Below are positions 41,987-50,402 of a stretch of DNA of 64,000 nucleotides, piece by piece; positions within the stretch are counted from its first letter, which is position 1; each line of letters opens with the position of its first letter. The translations under genes and the position numbers were made by a program. Location: assembly GCF_001613405.1 (NCBI RefSeq), contig NZ_BDCH01000039.1, positions 1-64,000 of the forward strand, written 5' to 3'. This DNA comes from Nocardia crassostreae (GTDB lineage: Bacteria > Actinomycetota > Actinomycetes > Mycobacteriales > Mycobacteriaceae). Below the pieces are notes generated by a model that ran no database searches, was not told the DNA's origin, and worked only from the letters and a program-made list of their open reading frames with translations.

Positions 41987-44014
41987 GTGTCGCACACTGC
42001 TCAGACAACCGATCGGCCACTGCGGACGCTGGTGCTCGGCGGGGCCCGCTCCGGGAAATCGGCGTACGCGGAACAGTTGGTCGCCGCCGAGACGGTGCGA
42101 TACGTCGCCACCGCGGTGCCGGATCCGGCCGATACCGATTTCGCCGAACGCATTGCGGCGCACCGGGCCCGGCGGCCCGCGGGCTGGACCGTCGTCGAAG
42201 GCGACCCGGTCGCGGCGTTGTCCGATCCGGCGCCGGTCACGCTGATCGACGACCTCGGCACCTGGCTCACCGCCCGCATCGATGCACGCGCCGCCTGGGA
42301 GTCCCCGCGCGGAACGGTCACCCCGGACCTGGATGCGCTCGTGACCGCCGTGGCGAACTACCCCCACCGTCTGGTCATCGTGAGCCCGGAGGTAGGCCTC
42401 GGGGTCATCCCGGCCACCCATTCCGGCCGCCTCTTCCGTGACGAACTCGGCGCCCTGAACCAGCGCCTCGCCCAGGTATGCGACGAGGTCTACCTGCTGG
42501 TCGCGGGCCAGGCGCTGCAGGTGAAGCCCGACCACGCCACCGCCTCGGCCGCCGCCCTCTCCGATGCGGCGGTCGCCACCGGCAGCATCACCGCCCCGGC
42601 CGTGCGGACCGCAGTGTCGCAGCCGAGCGCCGATACGCTCGCCGCACACACACTCGCAGCCACGACAGCAGCGAAAACCGGTCCGGCCGAATCGCAGACG
42701 GACTCGGCGGCGACCGCCTCGCGGGTAGCGGCCGACGCCGCGGCGGTCGGTACCGGGGGTGGTGTGGCTGCCGACACGGCGGGCGCTGCTACGGGGGGAG
42801 TCGTCGCGACGGCGTCTCGCGGTGCTGTGTCCGACTCTGTTCCGCAGGGTGATTCGTTTGGTGCGGCTGCCGGAACTGTTGTTGCGGGCGGGCAGGCCGT
42901 CGGCGGTAATACGGATGGGGCGCTGAGTCTTTCGAAGGCGGCGCCGGAGAGGGTTGAGTTCGGGCCGGTGGGTGGGCCGGATGCCGGGGTGCGGGGGGAT
43001 GCGCGGGAGCGGCAATTGCGGTTGACCAAACCCGCCGGGGCGCTCGGACGGTTGGAGGCGCTGGGGAATTGGGTGGCGGCTTGTCAGGGGGTGTGTCCGC
43101 CCCGGCAGTTCGAGCGGGCGCGGGTGGTGGTGTTCGCGGGGGATCACGGGGTGGCGCGGCACGGGGTGTCGGCGTATCCGAGTGAGGTGACCGCGCAGAT
43201 GGTGGCCAACTTCCTGAGCGGCGGGGCGGCGGTGAATGTGCTGGCGCGCTTGGCCGATGCCACCGTGCGCGTGGAAGACCTTGCGGTGGACGGGGATACG
43301 GCGCCGGAGATCTCCAAGTACAAGGTGCGGCGCTCCAGCGGATCCATCGACCGCGAGGACGCGCTGACCGAGGATGAGGTGCAGGCCGCGCTCGCGGCGG
43401 GCGCCGCCATCGCCGACGAGGAAATCGATTCCGGCGCGGACCTTCTCATCGCCGGTGACATGGGCATCGGGAACACGACCCCCGCCACGGCCCTGATCGC
43501 CGCCATCACCGACACCGAACCCGTCATCGCCGTCGGCCGCGGCACCGGTGTCGACGACGCCGGTTGGATCCGCAAAACCGCCGCCATCCGCGACGCCATG
43601 TGGCGCGCCCGCCCCCTGGTCCACGACCCGGTCGCCTTGCTACGCACCGCATCCGGCGCCGACCTCACCGCCATGGCGGGCTTCCTGGCCCGCGCTGCCG
43701 CCCGCCGCACCCCGGTCATCCTCGACGGCGTTGTGGTCACCGCCGCCGCCCTGGTAGCCGACCGCCTGGCCCCCGGCGCCCGCGCGTGGTGGGCCGCAGG
43801 CCACCTATCCAGCGAACCCTCCCACAAGATCGCCCTCGACCGCCTCCAGTTGGAACCCCTCCTGGACATGCAGATGCGCCTGGGCGAAGGCTCCGGCGCC
43901 CTCACCGCCCTCCCCATCCTCCGCGCCGCCGTGGCAACCCTGTCCGACATGGCGCCCTTCGCCGAAGCCGGAGTCAGCACCGCCGACGCACTCACCGAAG
44001 ACGCTGGTGTCTGA
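41987..44014 (+). CDS. cobT: CobU-CobT fusion (cobinamide kinase/guanylyltransferase plus DMB phosphoribosyltransferase)
   Basis: A 675-residue protein for the lower-ligand stage of cobalamin assembly. The N-terminal CobU domain (1-180) has P-loop VLGGARSGKSAY, then VSPEVGLGVIP and GRLFRDELGALNQRLAQV; it makes adenosyl-GDP-cobinamide. The C-terminal CobT domain (about 335-675) has AGDHGVARHGVSAYPSEV, GDMGIGNTTPATALI and the catalytic-glutamate motif MRLGEGSGA; it makes alpha-ribazole phosphate. Between them lies a linker of about 140 residues that is Ala/Gly/Thr/Val-rich. The gene starts at GTG 41987 and is followed 66 bases later by cobS, which joins the two products. Confidence 0.9.
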   Translation: MSHTAQTTDRPLRTLVLGGARSGKSAYAEQLVAAETVRYVATAVPDPADTDFAERIAAHRARRPAGWTVVEGDPVAALSDPAPVTLIDDLGTWLTARIDARAAWESPRGTVTPDLDALVTAVANYPHRLVIVSPEVGLGVIPATHSGRLFRDELGALNQRLAQVCDEVYLLVAGQALQVKPDHATASAAALSDAAVATGSITAPAVRTAVSQPSADTLAAHTLAATTAAKTGPAESQTDSAATASRVAADAAAVGTGGGVAADTAGAATGGVVATASRGAVSDSVPQGDSFGAAAGTVVAGGQAVGGNTDGALSLSKAAPERVEFGPVGGPDAGVRGDARERQLRLTKPAGALGRLEALGNWVAACQGVCPPRQFERARVVVFAGDHGVARHGVSAYPSEVTAQMVANFLSGGAAVNVLARLADATVRVEDLAVDGDTAPEISKYKVRRSSGSIDREDALTEDEVQAALAAGAAIADEEIDSGADLLIAGDMGIGNTTPATALIAAITDTEPVIAVGRGTGVDDAGWIRKTAAIRDAMWRARPLVHDPVALLRTASGADLTAMAGFLARAAARRTPVILDGVVVTAAALVADRLAPGARAWWAAGHLSSEPSHKIALDRLQLEPLLDMQMRLGEGSGALTALPILRAAVATLSDMAPFAEAGVSTADALTEDAGV

Positions 44015-44080
44015 CGCCGCGTTGCGGATTCCAGGACCGCGATCGGTGCTGGGGTGGGCCCGGTCGCGGGGTGCGACCTC

Positions 44081-44875
44081 ATGGTTGATCGGTGGTTGGG
44101 CCGCGTTCCGAAGCGGTTGGGGGAGTGCGTGAACGGGCTGCGGTTGGCGGTTTCGTGGTTGACGGTGCTGCCGGTGCGGGGGCCGGACGAGGTTGATCGG
44201 GGAGCAGCCGGGAAAGCGATCGGGTGGGCGCCGGTGGTGGGTGCGCTGCTCGGAGTCGGGGCGGCGGGGTTGCTGTGGGTGCTCGGGGCAATGGGGGGTT
44301 CGTGGTTGCTGGCCGGGTTGGTCGCGGTGGCGGGGTTGACGCTGATTACCCGCGGGATGCATATCGACGGGCTGGCCGATACGTTCGATGGGCTGGGGAG
44401 TTATGGGTCGCCGGAGCGGGCGCGCGAGATCATGAAGAGCGGTGGGGCGGGGCCGTTCGGGGTGGCGGCGCTGGTGTTCGCCATTGGGATTCAGGCTGTT
44501 TCGTTCGCGGCGCTGGCCGAGACCGGGCGATGGGCGGCGGTGGTGCTGGCTGTCGCGGTGGGGCGGATTGCCGTTGTGCTGGCTTGCGGGCGGGGGATCG
44601 AGGCTGCGCCGGGGGCCGGGTTCGGGGCGTTGGTGGCGGGCACGCAAGGCTCGGCGGTTCGGCTGCTGTGGGGTGGAATCGCGCTCGGAGCAGCAAGTTT
44701 CGTGACCGAGCATTGGTGGCTGGGCCCGATCGGTGTCGGAGTCGCGCTCGCGGCGTCGATGGTGCTGGTGCGGCATTGCGTTCGCCGGTTCGGCGGGCTG
44801 AACGGGGATGTGCTCGGAGCGGCGCTCGAGATCGCTGTCACCGTCGTTGCGGTGGTGTTGACGTTCGGAGTCTGA
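44081..44875 (+). CDS. cobS: adenosylcobinamide-GDP ribazoletransferase
   Basis: A 264-residue integral membrane CobS, the enzyme that joins alpha-ribazole phosphate to adenosyl-GDP-cobinamide. The family signature GMHIDGLADTFDGLGS with its aspartates is present, followed by several hydrophobic segments. ATG 44081 was chosen; an upstream GTG (44054) adds nine residues. The order cobU-cobT, cobS matches Rv2207-Rv2208. Confidence 0.93.
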   Translation: MVDRWLGRVPKRLGECVNGLRLAVSWLTVLPVRGPDEVDRGAAGKAIGWAPVVGALLGVGAAGLLWVLGAMGGSWLLAGLVAVAGLTLITRGMHIDGLADTFDGLGSYGSPERAREIMKSGGAGPFGVAALVFAIGIQAVSFAALAETGRWAAVVLAVAVGRIAVVLACGRGIEAAPGAGFGALVAGTQGSAVRLLWGGIALGAASFVTEHWWLGPIGVGVALAASMVLVRHCVRRFGGLNGDVLGAALEIAVTVVAVVLTFGV

Positions 44876-44948
44876 CCGGGCATGACACGGTGCGGATAGC
44901 GCAGCGCTCAGGAGGGTGTGGAGCGAACCGGAGCGGAGCGGGTTTCGG

Positions 44949-45575
44949 CTAGAGCGTGGGGAGGAGGCGGGTGATGGCGGAGCGGATGAAGTCGGTCAGG
45001 CGGGCCGGAGGGTAGTCGGCGGGGGAGGTGAGGGTGGTGCGGATCAGTTGTTCGCCTATTGCCAGGAGGGTGATGGCGAGGAGGTCGGGGTCGAGGGGGC
45101 CGGGTCCGTTGGGGTGGTCGTGGGCCCAGGCGATGAGGGAGCGGAGGTTGGCGAGGGCGAAATCTCGGGTGCGGGTTGTGTATTCGCGAACTTCGGCGGG
45201 GGCGTCGCCGGCGGGGAGGATGAGGAGGAGGGCGTAGTCGGGGTGGGCGGTGACCGCTTCGAGGATATTCGTCGTCGCGGTGGCCAGTGCGGATGTGAAC
45301 GTGGTGCGTTCGGGGGGTGGGGGCATGGCCAGATCGAGTTGGCCGAGGACTCGGGACTGCTCCCGTTCCAGGAGGGCTACGAGGAGCCGGCCGCGAGTGG
45401 GGTAGGCGGCATAGATACGGGGTTTGGCCAGGTAGGCTTCCCGTGAGATGGCTTCCATAGTGGTGGCGGCATAGCCGTGGCGGATCACCAGGCGCAATGC
45501 CGCATCGAGGATTTGCTCGCGTCGGACTGCCAAGTCCATCCGAGGCTGGCGAGGGCGGGCGGAGCGAGCAGACAC
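44949..45575 (-). CDS. TetR-family transcriptional regulator
   Basis: A 208-residue TetR regulator. The HTH is TTMEAISREAYLAKPRIYAA, preceded by REQILDAALRLVIRHGY, which is typical of the family; a helical ligand-binding part follows. It is divergent from the erm cassette with about 160 bases between, so it could control that promoter, but nothing shows this directly. The start is uncertain: GTG 45575 and GTG 45584 are both possible. Confidence 0.85.
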   Translation of the reverse strand: MSARSARPRQPRMDLAVRREQILDAALRLVIRHGYAATTMEAISREAYLAKPRIYAAYPTRGRLLVALLEREQSRVLGQLDLAMPPPPERTTFTSALATATTNILEAVTAHPDYALLLILPAGDAPAEVREYTTRTRDFALANLRSLIAWAHDHPNGPGPLDPDLLAITLLAIGEQLIRTTLTSPADYPPARLTDFIRSAITRLLPTL

Positions 45576-45696
45576 AGACCCCACGCTATGACACCGCCCC
45601 CACCCCGCACACACCGGCTGATCGCCGGGGAGCAGGTAATGGTGCGGGGGATATCTCGGGGTTTGCCTGCACGAATACCTGCTCGCGGTAAATGGG

Positions 45697-45725
45697 TTGC
45701 TTTGGTGGGGTGGCGTTTCTAGGGT
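45697..45725 (+). promoter_or_regulatory. erm promoter, WhiB7-type arrangement
   Basis: TTGCTT (-35, 45697-45702), 17 bases, TAGGGT (-10, 45720-45725). AAAT lies 3 bases upstream of the -35 element; WhiB7-dependent promoters carry an AT-rich motif at such a spot. Transcription would begin at about 45732, so the leader peptide ATG at 45733 would be nearly leaderless. The WhiB7 assignment is inference. Confidence 0.6.
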
Positions 45726-45732
45726 GGTCGGC

Positions 45733-45786
45733 ATGTCATGTTGTTGTTTCATGCGGCTGCGTTCTGCTCGGGCTCTGGCCCGCTAG
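45733..45786 (+). CDS. erm leader peptide (MRLR type)
   Basis: A 17-residue peptide MSCCCFMRLRSARALAR ending at TAG 45784-45786. The MRLR stretch is the macrolide-dependent ribosome-stalling motif known from the ErmD leader peptide (MRLR). An internal ATG at 45751 would give the shorter MRLRSARALAR. It lies between the promoter and the attenuator hairpins. Too short to be found by ordinary gene calls, but well supported by context. Confidence 0.75.
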   Translation: MSCCCFMRLRSARALAR

Positions 45787-45866
45787 CGGACGTAGGTCGC
45801 AACGCCGCGTCCGCAGGCGCGCCCAGGGCCCTTCGAGACCTGTTCATCTCGAAGACCCGGAAGGGC
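45786..45866 (+). promoter_or_regulatory. translational attenuator sequestering the erm ribosome-binding site
   Basis: Three stems: GCGGACG/CGTCCGC (45786-45792 with 45808-45814); CTTCGAGA/TCTCGAAG (45831-45838 with 45847-45854); and GCCCTTC/GAAGGGC (45828-45834 with 45860-45866). The last covers the erm ribosome-binding site GGAAGGG (45859-45865) and excludes the second because they share 45831-45834. Stalling on the leader peptide could switch between them. The exact switch needs folding calculations. Confidence 0.65.
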
Positions 45867-45873
45867 AACTGCA

Positions 45874-46716
45874 GTGGCGAAGAATCTTTCATCTCATAAG
45901 TCGGGTTACGGGAATTTCTCGCATACCCAGGGCAAGGTCGCGGGTGGCGGTGGACGGACACCGCGCGATCGGGCCAGACGGGAACTGTCGCAGAACTTTC
46001 TGGTGGACCGGTATGCGGTCGATCTGATCGTGAAGACCGCCGAACCGGCCGGACTGGTGCTCGAACCAGGGCCGGGCGAGGGTGTGCTCACCCGCGCGCT
46101 GGCCGAGCGCGGGGCGCGGGTGACCGCGTACGAGATCGATCCGCTCCTGGCGGGCAAGCTCTCGGCGTGGACTCGGGGAAACGCTGGAATACGGTTGGTA
46201 CGAGGCGATTTCACGAAGGCCAAGGCGCCGCGGGAGCCGTTCGCCGTGGTGGGCAATATTCCGTTCTCGGTGACCGCCGGGATCGTGGATTGGTGCTTGA
46301 ACGCGCCGACGCTCACCTCGGCGACACTGCTCACGCAACTCGAGTACGCGCGCAAACGGACCGGCGACTACGGGCGCTGGAGTCTGGTGACCGTCGCGAG
46401 CTGGCTGTGGTTCGACTGGGAGCTCTGCGGGCGGATCGGCCGGGAGAGCTTCCGGCCGGTGCCGTCGGTGGATTCGGCGATCCTGCGCATCCGGCGGCGA
46501 ACCGAACCGCTGGTGCGGGATCGGCGCGCCTTCCGGGAACTGGTGGAACTCGGCTTCACCGGGGTGGGCGGGTCGGTGCGCGCCTCGCTGCGCACCCGCT
46601 ATCAGGGCGTCGACCGGGCGCTGGCGGAGGCGGGCATCGCACCCGACACGGTGGTCGGATACGTGCACCCGGATCAGTGGGTGAGCGTGTATCACTCGCT
46701 GGTGGGCGATGTGTAA
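45874..46716 (+). CDS. erm: Erm-type 23S rRNA adenine N6-methyltransferase
   Basis: A 280-residue methyltransferase of the Erm/KsgA fold. Seen: SQNFLVDRYAVDLIV, the SAM motif VLEPGPGEGVL and the catalytic GNIPFSV. Erm enzymes methylate A2058 of 23S rRNA and give macrolide-lincosamide-streptogramin B resistance. GTG 45874 has GGAAGGG 8 bases upstream. The basic N-terminus (about 45 residues) precedes the fold, as in other actinobacterial members. Leader peptide and attenuator upstream indicate drug-inducible translation. Confidence 0.92.
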   Translation: MAKNLSSHKSGYGNFSHTQGKVAGGGGRTPRDRARRELSQNFLVDRYAVDLIVKTAEPAGLVLEPGPGEGVLTRALAERGARVTAYEIDPLLAGKLSAWTRGNAGIRLVRGDFTKAKAPREPFAVVGNIPFSVTAGIVDWCLNAPTLTSATLLTQLEYARKRTGDYGRWSLVTVASWLWFDWELCGRIGRESFRPVPSVDSAILRIRRRTEPLVRDRRAFRELVELGFTGVGGSVRASLRTRYQGVDRALAEAGIAPDTVVGYVHPDQWVSVYHSLVGDV

Positions 46717-46722
46717 CCGCAA

Positions 46723-46760
46723 GGGGCCGTGCCGATTCGAGAACGAGTCGGCACGGCCCC
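46723..46760 (+). terminator. bidirectional terminator
   Basis: Arms GGGGCCGTGCCGA (46723-46735) and TCGGCACGGCCCC (46748-46760), perfect 13-base stem, 12-base loop. It lies between the convergent ends of erm and the FAD monooxygenase pseudogene. Confidence 0.88.
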
Positions 46761-46778
46761 GCGTGGTTCCCTCGGCTG

Positions 46779-48032
46779 TCAATACAGATCGATGGTGCCG
46801 AGCGGCGGCGGGGTCAGCACCTGCGCGGGACCATTGGCCAGCCATGCGCCCGCGGGCCAGCAGACCGGCGCGAGGCGTGCGGCCAGTGAACGGCGCAGGC
46901 GCATACCGCGATCGGGGGCGCGCATGATGCGCAGGGCATGGGACGACACATTGCGATTGCGGATACCCCAGGCGCGGCGATAGGCCGCACAACGCTCGAT
47001 GACATTGCGGGCCTGAACCGCATTCGATGTGGTGAGCGCGCGGGCGATGGCCGCGGCCGCATCGGTGGCATCGAGCACGCCCGAGTTGAGACCGCGCCCG
47101 CCCCAGGGCGCGAACAGATGGGCGGCCTCGCCCGCGAGCAGGACGCGGCGGTGTGCGTCGGTGTAGGAGTCGGCGACCACCTGGTGGAAGCGATAGGTGG
47201 AGACCCACGTGGTGTGCTCGCCGTACCAGGGGTCGATGACTCGGGATGTCCACTCCCGCAAGCCTTCCGGGCTCGCGAGGTACTCGGGGTCGTCATCGGG
47301 CAGGCATTGCAGGTCGATGCGCATCCCGCCCTGGAACGGCATGTGCATGACATTGCGGCCGTCGAGGCGGGGACAGCGATAGTAGAAGTGGGCGGGCAGG
47401 CGCGGGGTCGAACCATCGGGATGTGCCGCCACATCGACGATGATGAACGGGGTGTCGTCGGTTTCGCCCGCCATGGTCGCGCCGATCGCCTTGCGGACGA
47501 CCGAGCGCGCGCCGTCGGCGCCGATGACGTAGGGCGCGGAAAGGATTTCGCCCGACCCGAGGCGGATGTGCACGCCGCCGGGGCCGGTCGCCAGCTCGGA
47601 AACCGCCGCATCCCAGCGGAACTCGACGCCTTCGCGCAGGCACGCCTCGTACAGATGGGTTTCGGTAATGCGCTGGGGCAGGCTGGTGGCGAGCCGGTCG
47701 AGCCGGGCGGTGTGACCGAGAATTCCACTGCCACTGCGGTAGTGGAACACCCGCGAGGTCTTTTAGTAGGCGTCGTAGCCGGTCACTCCGAGGCCGTCGG
47801 CGGCGATATCGCGGCCGAGTCCGGGCAGCACCGAATCGAACCGGCGCAGCGTCGGATAGGCCAGCACGATGGCCCGGCTACCCGGCCGGATGCGTTGCCG
47901 CGGTTCGGCTTCCAGCACCATAGTGGGCAGGCCACGGCGAGCCAGCGCGAGCGCCGCTGTCAGCCCGACAGGTCCGGCGCCGACGACCACGCAGCGTTGG
48001 TCGAGTGAACTGCGATGGGAGAGCTGGGCCAT
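46779..48032 (-). pseudogene. FAD-dependent monooxygenase, interrupted by in-frame TAA
   Basis: A PheA/UbiH-type flavin monooxygenase: FAD-binding GAGPVGLTAALALARRG, then GADGARSVVRKAIGA, and GEAAHLFAPWGGRGLNSGV. The frame runs from ATG 48032 to 46779 (417 codons) without a shift, but codon 90 (47763-47765) is TAA. Similarity continues: GVTGYDAY-stop-KTSRVFHYR. TAC to TAA is a simple cause. Restart at GTG 47750 would lose the FAD motif. It neighbours erm; related enzymes inactivate rifampicin or tetracyclines, but the substrate is unknown. Confidence 0.78.
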
Positions 48033-48221
48033 GGAGCACCTTTTCCGGCCGAGGAGACGTCAATAAGCCGTACGGTAGCGTAACTACGCTGCCGTAACTA
48101 GAGACTCGTGAAGTCTTCCCCGGGCAGGTGGTAGCAGAATGTTTGCGAGTCATCCGGCTCGCGCGCGGCCGCGAATATTCCATGATCGATTTGCCCCCTC
48201 GTCGAGAAGACGGAGTCGCGC

Positions 48222-49016
48222 ATGGCTTTGCAGCTTGGTGTGCTCGCGTTGTTCGCGGTTGTCGCGGTGGTCGTTTTCATTGTGGGAGACCGGCTCCGGC
48301 CGGTGTCCTGGCAACACGAGGACGACGAGGGCGCGCACGGCATGGTGCTCGATATGGTCAATATGTTCTTCGCGGCCATTGTGGCCTTCGTGGTCGTCAT
48401 CCTGTGGCAGCAGTACGACAATGCCACCGCGCACACCGTGTCCGAGGGCAAGGCGCTGGTCGTGGCCTACGAGACGGCCGATGATCTGCCCGATGCCGAG
48501 CGGGTCGCGGTGCAGACGCTAGTGCGCGAGTACACCGAGCGCGTGGTGACCGTGGAATGGGTTGCCATGCGGGACGAGAAGGGCCTCAGCGAGGGCACGC
48601 AGGAGACGTTCGACGAGTTGCGGTCGGCGGTGGCCGCGGTGCAGTCGACCGATCCGGCCGTGCTGGACGCGCAGAAGGCGCTGGGTGAATCGCTCGACGT
48701 CATAGCCGAAGCCCGCTACGACCGTGCCCTCGATGCCGGGTACAGCCTGCCCGTATTCCTGTACATCGCACTGTGGTTCGGCACCGTCATGCTGCTGGCG
48801 GGCGGCGTGCTCTCGGGTGTGATGGTCACCAAGCGCAGTGTGGTGATGACCGCGCTGTTTGGCTGCGTGGTCGGTGCGATCGTGCTGACCATCTACAAAC
48901 TGGATCGGCCGTTCGCGGGCTGGAATGTGGTCTCGCGCGAAGCATACGAGCTCGCCTTGGCGCGGTTCCATCAGATCGCCTCCGCCGACGCTTCGTCGAG
49001 CGCGATTCCGCGCTGA
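48222..49016 (+). CDS. DUF4239 membrane protein
   Basis: A 264-residue membrane protein with two hydrophobic segments near the N-terminus (LGVLALFAVVAVVVFIVG and MFFAAIVAFVVVILW), a soluble helical region, and two near the C-terminus (LPVFLYIALWFGTVMLL and VVMTALFGCVVGAIVL). This is the DUF4239 (bestrophin-like) architecture. The function is unknown. It is divergent from the monooxygenase pseudogene. Confidence 0.8.
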   Translation: MALQLGVLALFAVVAVVVFIVGDRLRPVSWQHEDDEGAHGMVLDMVNMFFAAIVAFVVVILWQQYDNATAHTVSEGKALVVAYETADDLPDAERVAVQTLVREYTERVVTVEWVAMRDEKGLSEGTQETFDELRSAVAAVQSTDPAVLDAQKALGESLDVIAEARYDRALDAGYSLPVFLYIALWFGTVMLLAGGVLSGVMVTKRSVVMTALFGCVVGAIVLTIYKLDRPFAGWNVVSREAYELALARFHQIASADASSSAIPR

Positions 49017-49048
49017 GACGCCGGGCAGCACCGACGAGGTTGACGCAG

Positions 49049-49960
49049 ATGACGTTCGGAAGCGCTGGGGCGGGAACCTACTGGACCGCACGGGGATTGG
49101 CGACGGTGCCGCTCGCGGCGGCGCTGCTCGCGGTGCAGCCAGCGCCGGTATGGGACGATCCCGGGTCACCGTTCTGGGACGAAATCGTCAGCGGCAGCGC
49201 GGGTCCGGAAGTCGACGCCGGGTTCGTGGATGTGCCCTCGGGTAGCGCACTGGAATTGGGCAGCGGCAGTGCGCTGTCCGGTAGTTCGGCGGGCGACGGA
49301 CCGGGCGCGTCCACCGGTAGCAGTCTGGGCCTGGGTCCCAGCGAGAAAGCGGGCCTCGGCCTGAACACCGGATCCACCGCGGGTGCGGTGGAAACCGCTG
49401 CGGCGGAACCGGTATCCCCGGCGGAGCCGATCGCCGCGCCGAGCACCCTGGGTGAAACGCTCGGCTTCGAGAACGGCAGCGTGCTCACCGCCTGCGCCGG
49501 GAGCGGCGTCATAGGCAGTTCGGTCATGATGCTGGGCCTGGCCACCGGCAGCGGATTCGGCTCCGGCCTGCTCGGCCCCGGATTCGTGCCCGGCTCCAGC
49601 GGTTTGGTTGCACCAGGGTCGGCGGGCGCGGGCAGCGTCGTGCTGGGTAGCGCGGTCACCGGCAGCGCACTGTTGACGTGTTTGCTGCTCCTGCCGGTGA
49701 GTCCGCCGGAAGTCTTCACGCCGCTGGAGATCCCCGCCGCCCCGCAACCCGCCGCCGCACCTGCTCCCGCCCCGCCCCCGCCCGCGCCGCCCGAACCGGA
49801 GATCGTGCCGCCCGCCCCGATAATCCCCGCGCCCTACGAGCCGCCGCTGGCCCTCGAACCGGTCGAGGAATCCGGCGATTGGACCGCCCTGCAAATGATG
49901 ACGGTCCTGCTGATCACGATCATCGCCGCCGCCCGCGCCAAGGTCGTCCGCGGCCGATAA
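49049..49960 (+). CDS. Gly/Ser/Ala-rich protein with Pro-rich tail
   Basis: A 303-residue protein of low complexity. The N-terminus is hydrophobic (LATVPLAAALLAVQPAP) and could be a signal or anchor. A long Gly/Ser/Ala region follows, two hydrophobic stretches lie near residues 150-215, then a Pro-rich segment and a final hydrophobic helix (MMTVLLITIIAAARA). No family was recognised. ATG 49049 lies 32 bases after the DUF4239 stop, so the two may be an operon. Probably envelope-associated. Confidence 0.5.
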   Translation: MTFGSAGAGTYWTARGLATVPLAAALLAVQPAPVWDDPGSPFWDEIVSGSAGPEVDAGFVDVPSGSALELGSGSALSGSSAGDGPGASTGSSLGLGPSEKAGLGLNTGSTAGAVETAAAEPVSPAEPIAAPSTLGETLGFENGSVLTACAGSGVIGSSVMMLGLATGSGFGSGLLGPGFVPGSSGLVAPGSAGAGSVVLGSAVTGSALLTCLLLLPVSPPEVFTPLEIPAAPQPAAAPAPAPPPPAPPEPEIVPPAPIIPAPYEPPLALEPVEESGDWTALQMMTVLLITIIAAARAKVVRGR

Positions 49961-49988
49961 CGCCCGAACCGCTGCCCCCGCCAGGACG

Positions 49989-50205
49989 GTGGCTTCGACC
50001 TCCTAACCGCCGCAGGCCATCGCCGGTGTCGATGGGTCCCTTCGTTCGCGGCGCGCCAAAGGGCGTTCGAAGCCACCGGCCGTGACGGTCGATGGGTTCC
50101 GTCGTTGGTGGCGCGGAGGCTCTTGAAGCCACCGGCTGTGACGGTCGATGGGTTCCGTCGTTGGTGGCGCGGAGGCCGTTGGAAGCCACCGGTCCGGACG
50201 GCGGA
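49989..50205 (+). repeat. 56-60 base imperfect tandem repeats with inverted arms
   Basis: Three imperfect copies start near 50030, 50090 and 50146. Each holds CGATGGG, a GGTGGC or related stretch and AAGCCACCGG. Inner arms GGTGGC and GCCACC can form hairpins; a longer pair (GGTGGCTTCGA and TCGAAGCCACC) links 49989-49999 with the first copy. They lie between the Gly-rich gene and the metQ paralogue. Coding of either strand is not supported. Confidence 0.75.
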
Positions 50206-50298
50206 ACCCGGCCGCCACCTCACGGACAGCCGCGGACGACGGGGGCGGGAAGCGCATCGACGTGGTGACCCCCGGCCCGCGGAGGCTGGGGTGAGCGG

Positions 50299-50327
50299 TG
50301 AACTGGGGTGGCTCGCCTCCCAGTTCA
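50299..50327 (-). terminator. hairpin beyond metQ paralogue
   Basis: Arms TGAACTGGG (50299-50307) and CCCAGTTCA (50319-50327), 11-base loop. A second hairpin closer to the gene is listed separately. It may be part of the same terminator region. Confidence 0.5.
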
Positions 50328-50369
50328 GCTTCGGCCAGTACGCCGAGGCGAACGCTCGGCGCTGTCGGG

Positions 50370-50402
50370 CAAGTAGCCGCAGCGGCTGGACGCGGCTACT
50401 TG
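50370..50402 (-). terminator. terminator overlapping the metQ paralogue stop
   Basis: Arms CAAGTAGCCGC (50370-50380) and GCGGCTACTTG (50392-50402). The right arm includes the TAG stop of the leftward metQ gene at 50396-50398. Confidence 0.75.

Noticed and set aside
40850..43624. A 924-codon minus-strand open frame opposite the regulator, LysE and cobU-cobT genes
   Set aside because: It is rich in Arg, Gly, Pro and His with no domain, and covers recognised genes on the other strand; a high-GC shadow.
50030..50205. CRISPR array
   Set aside because: Only three imperfect 56-60 base repeats, without spacers.
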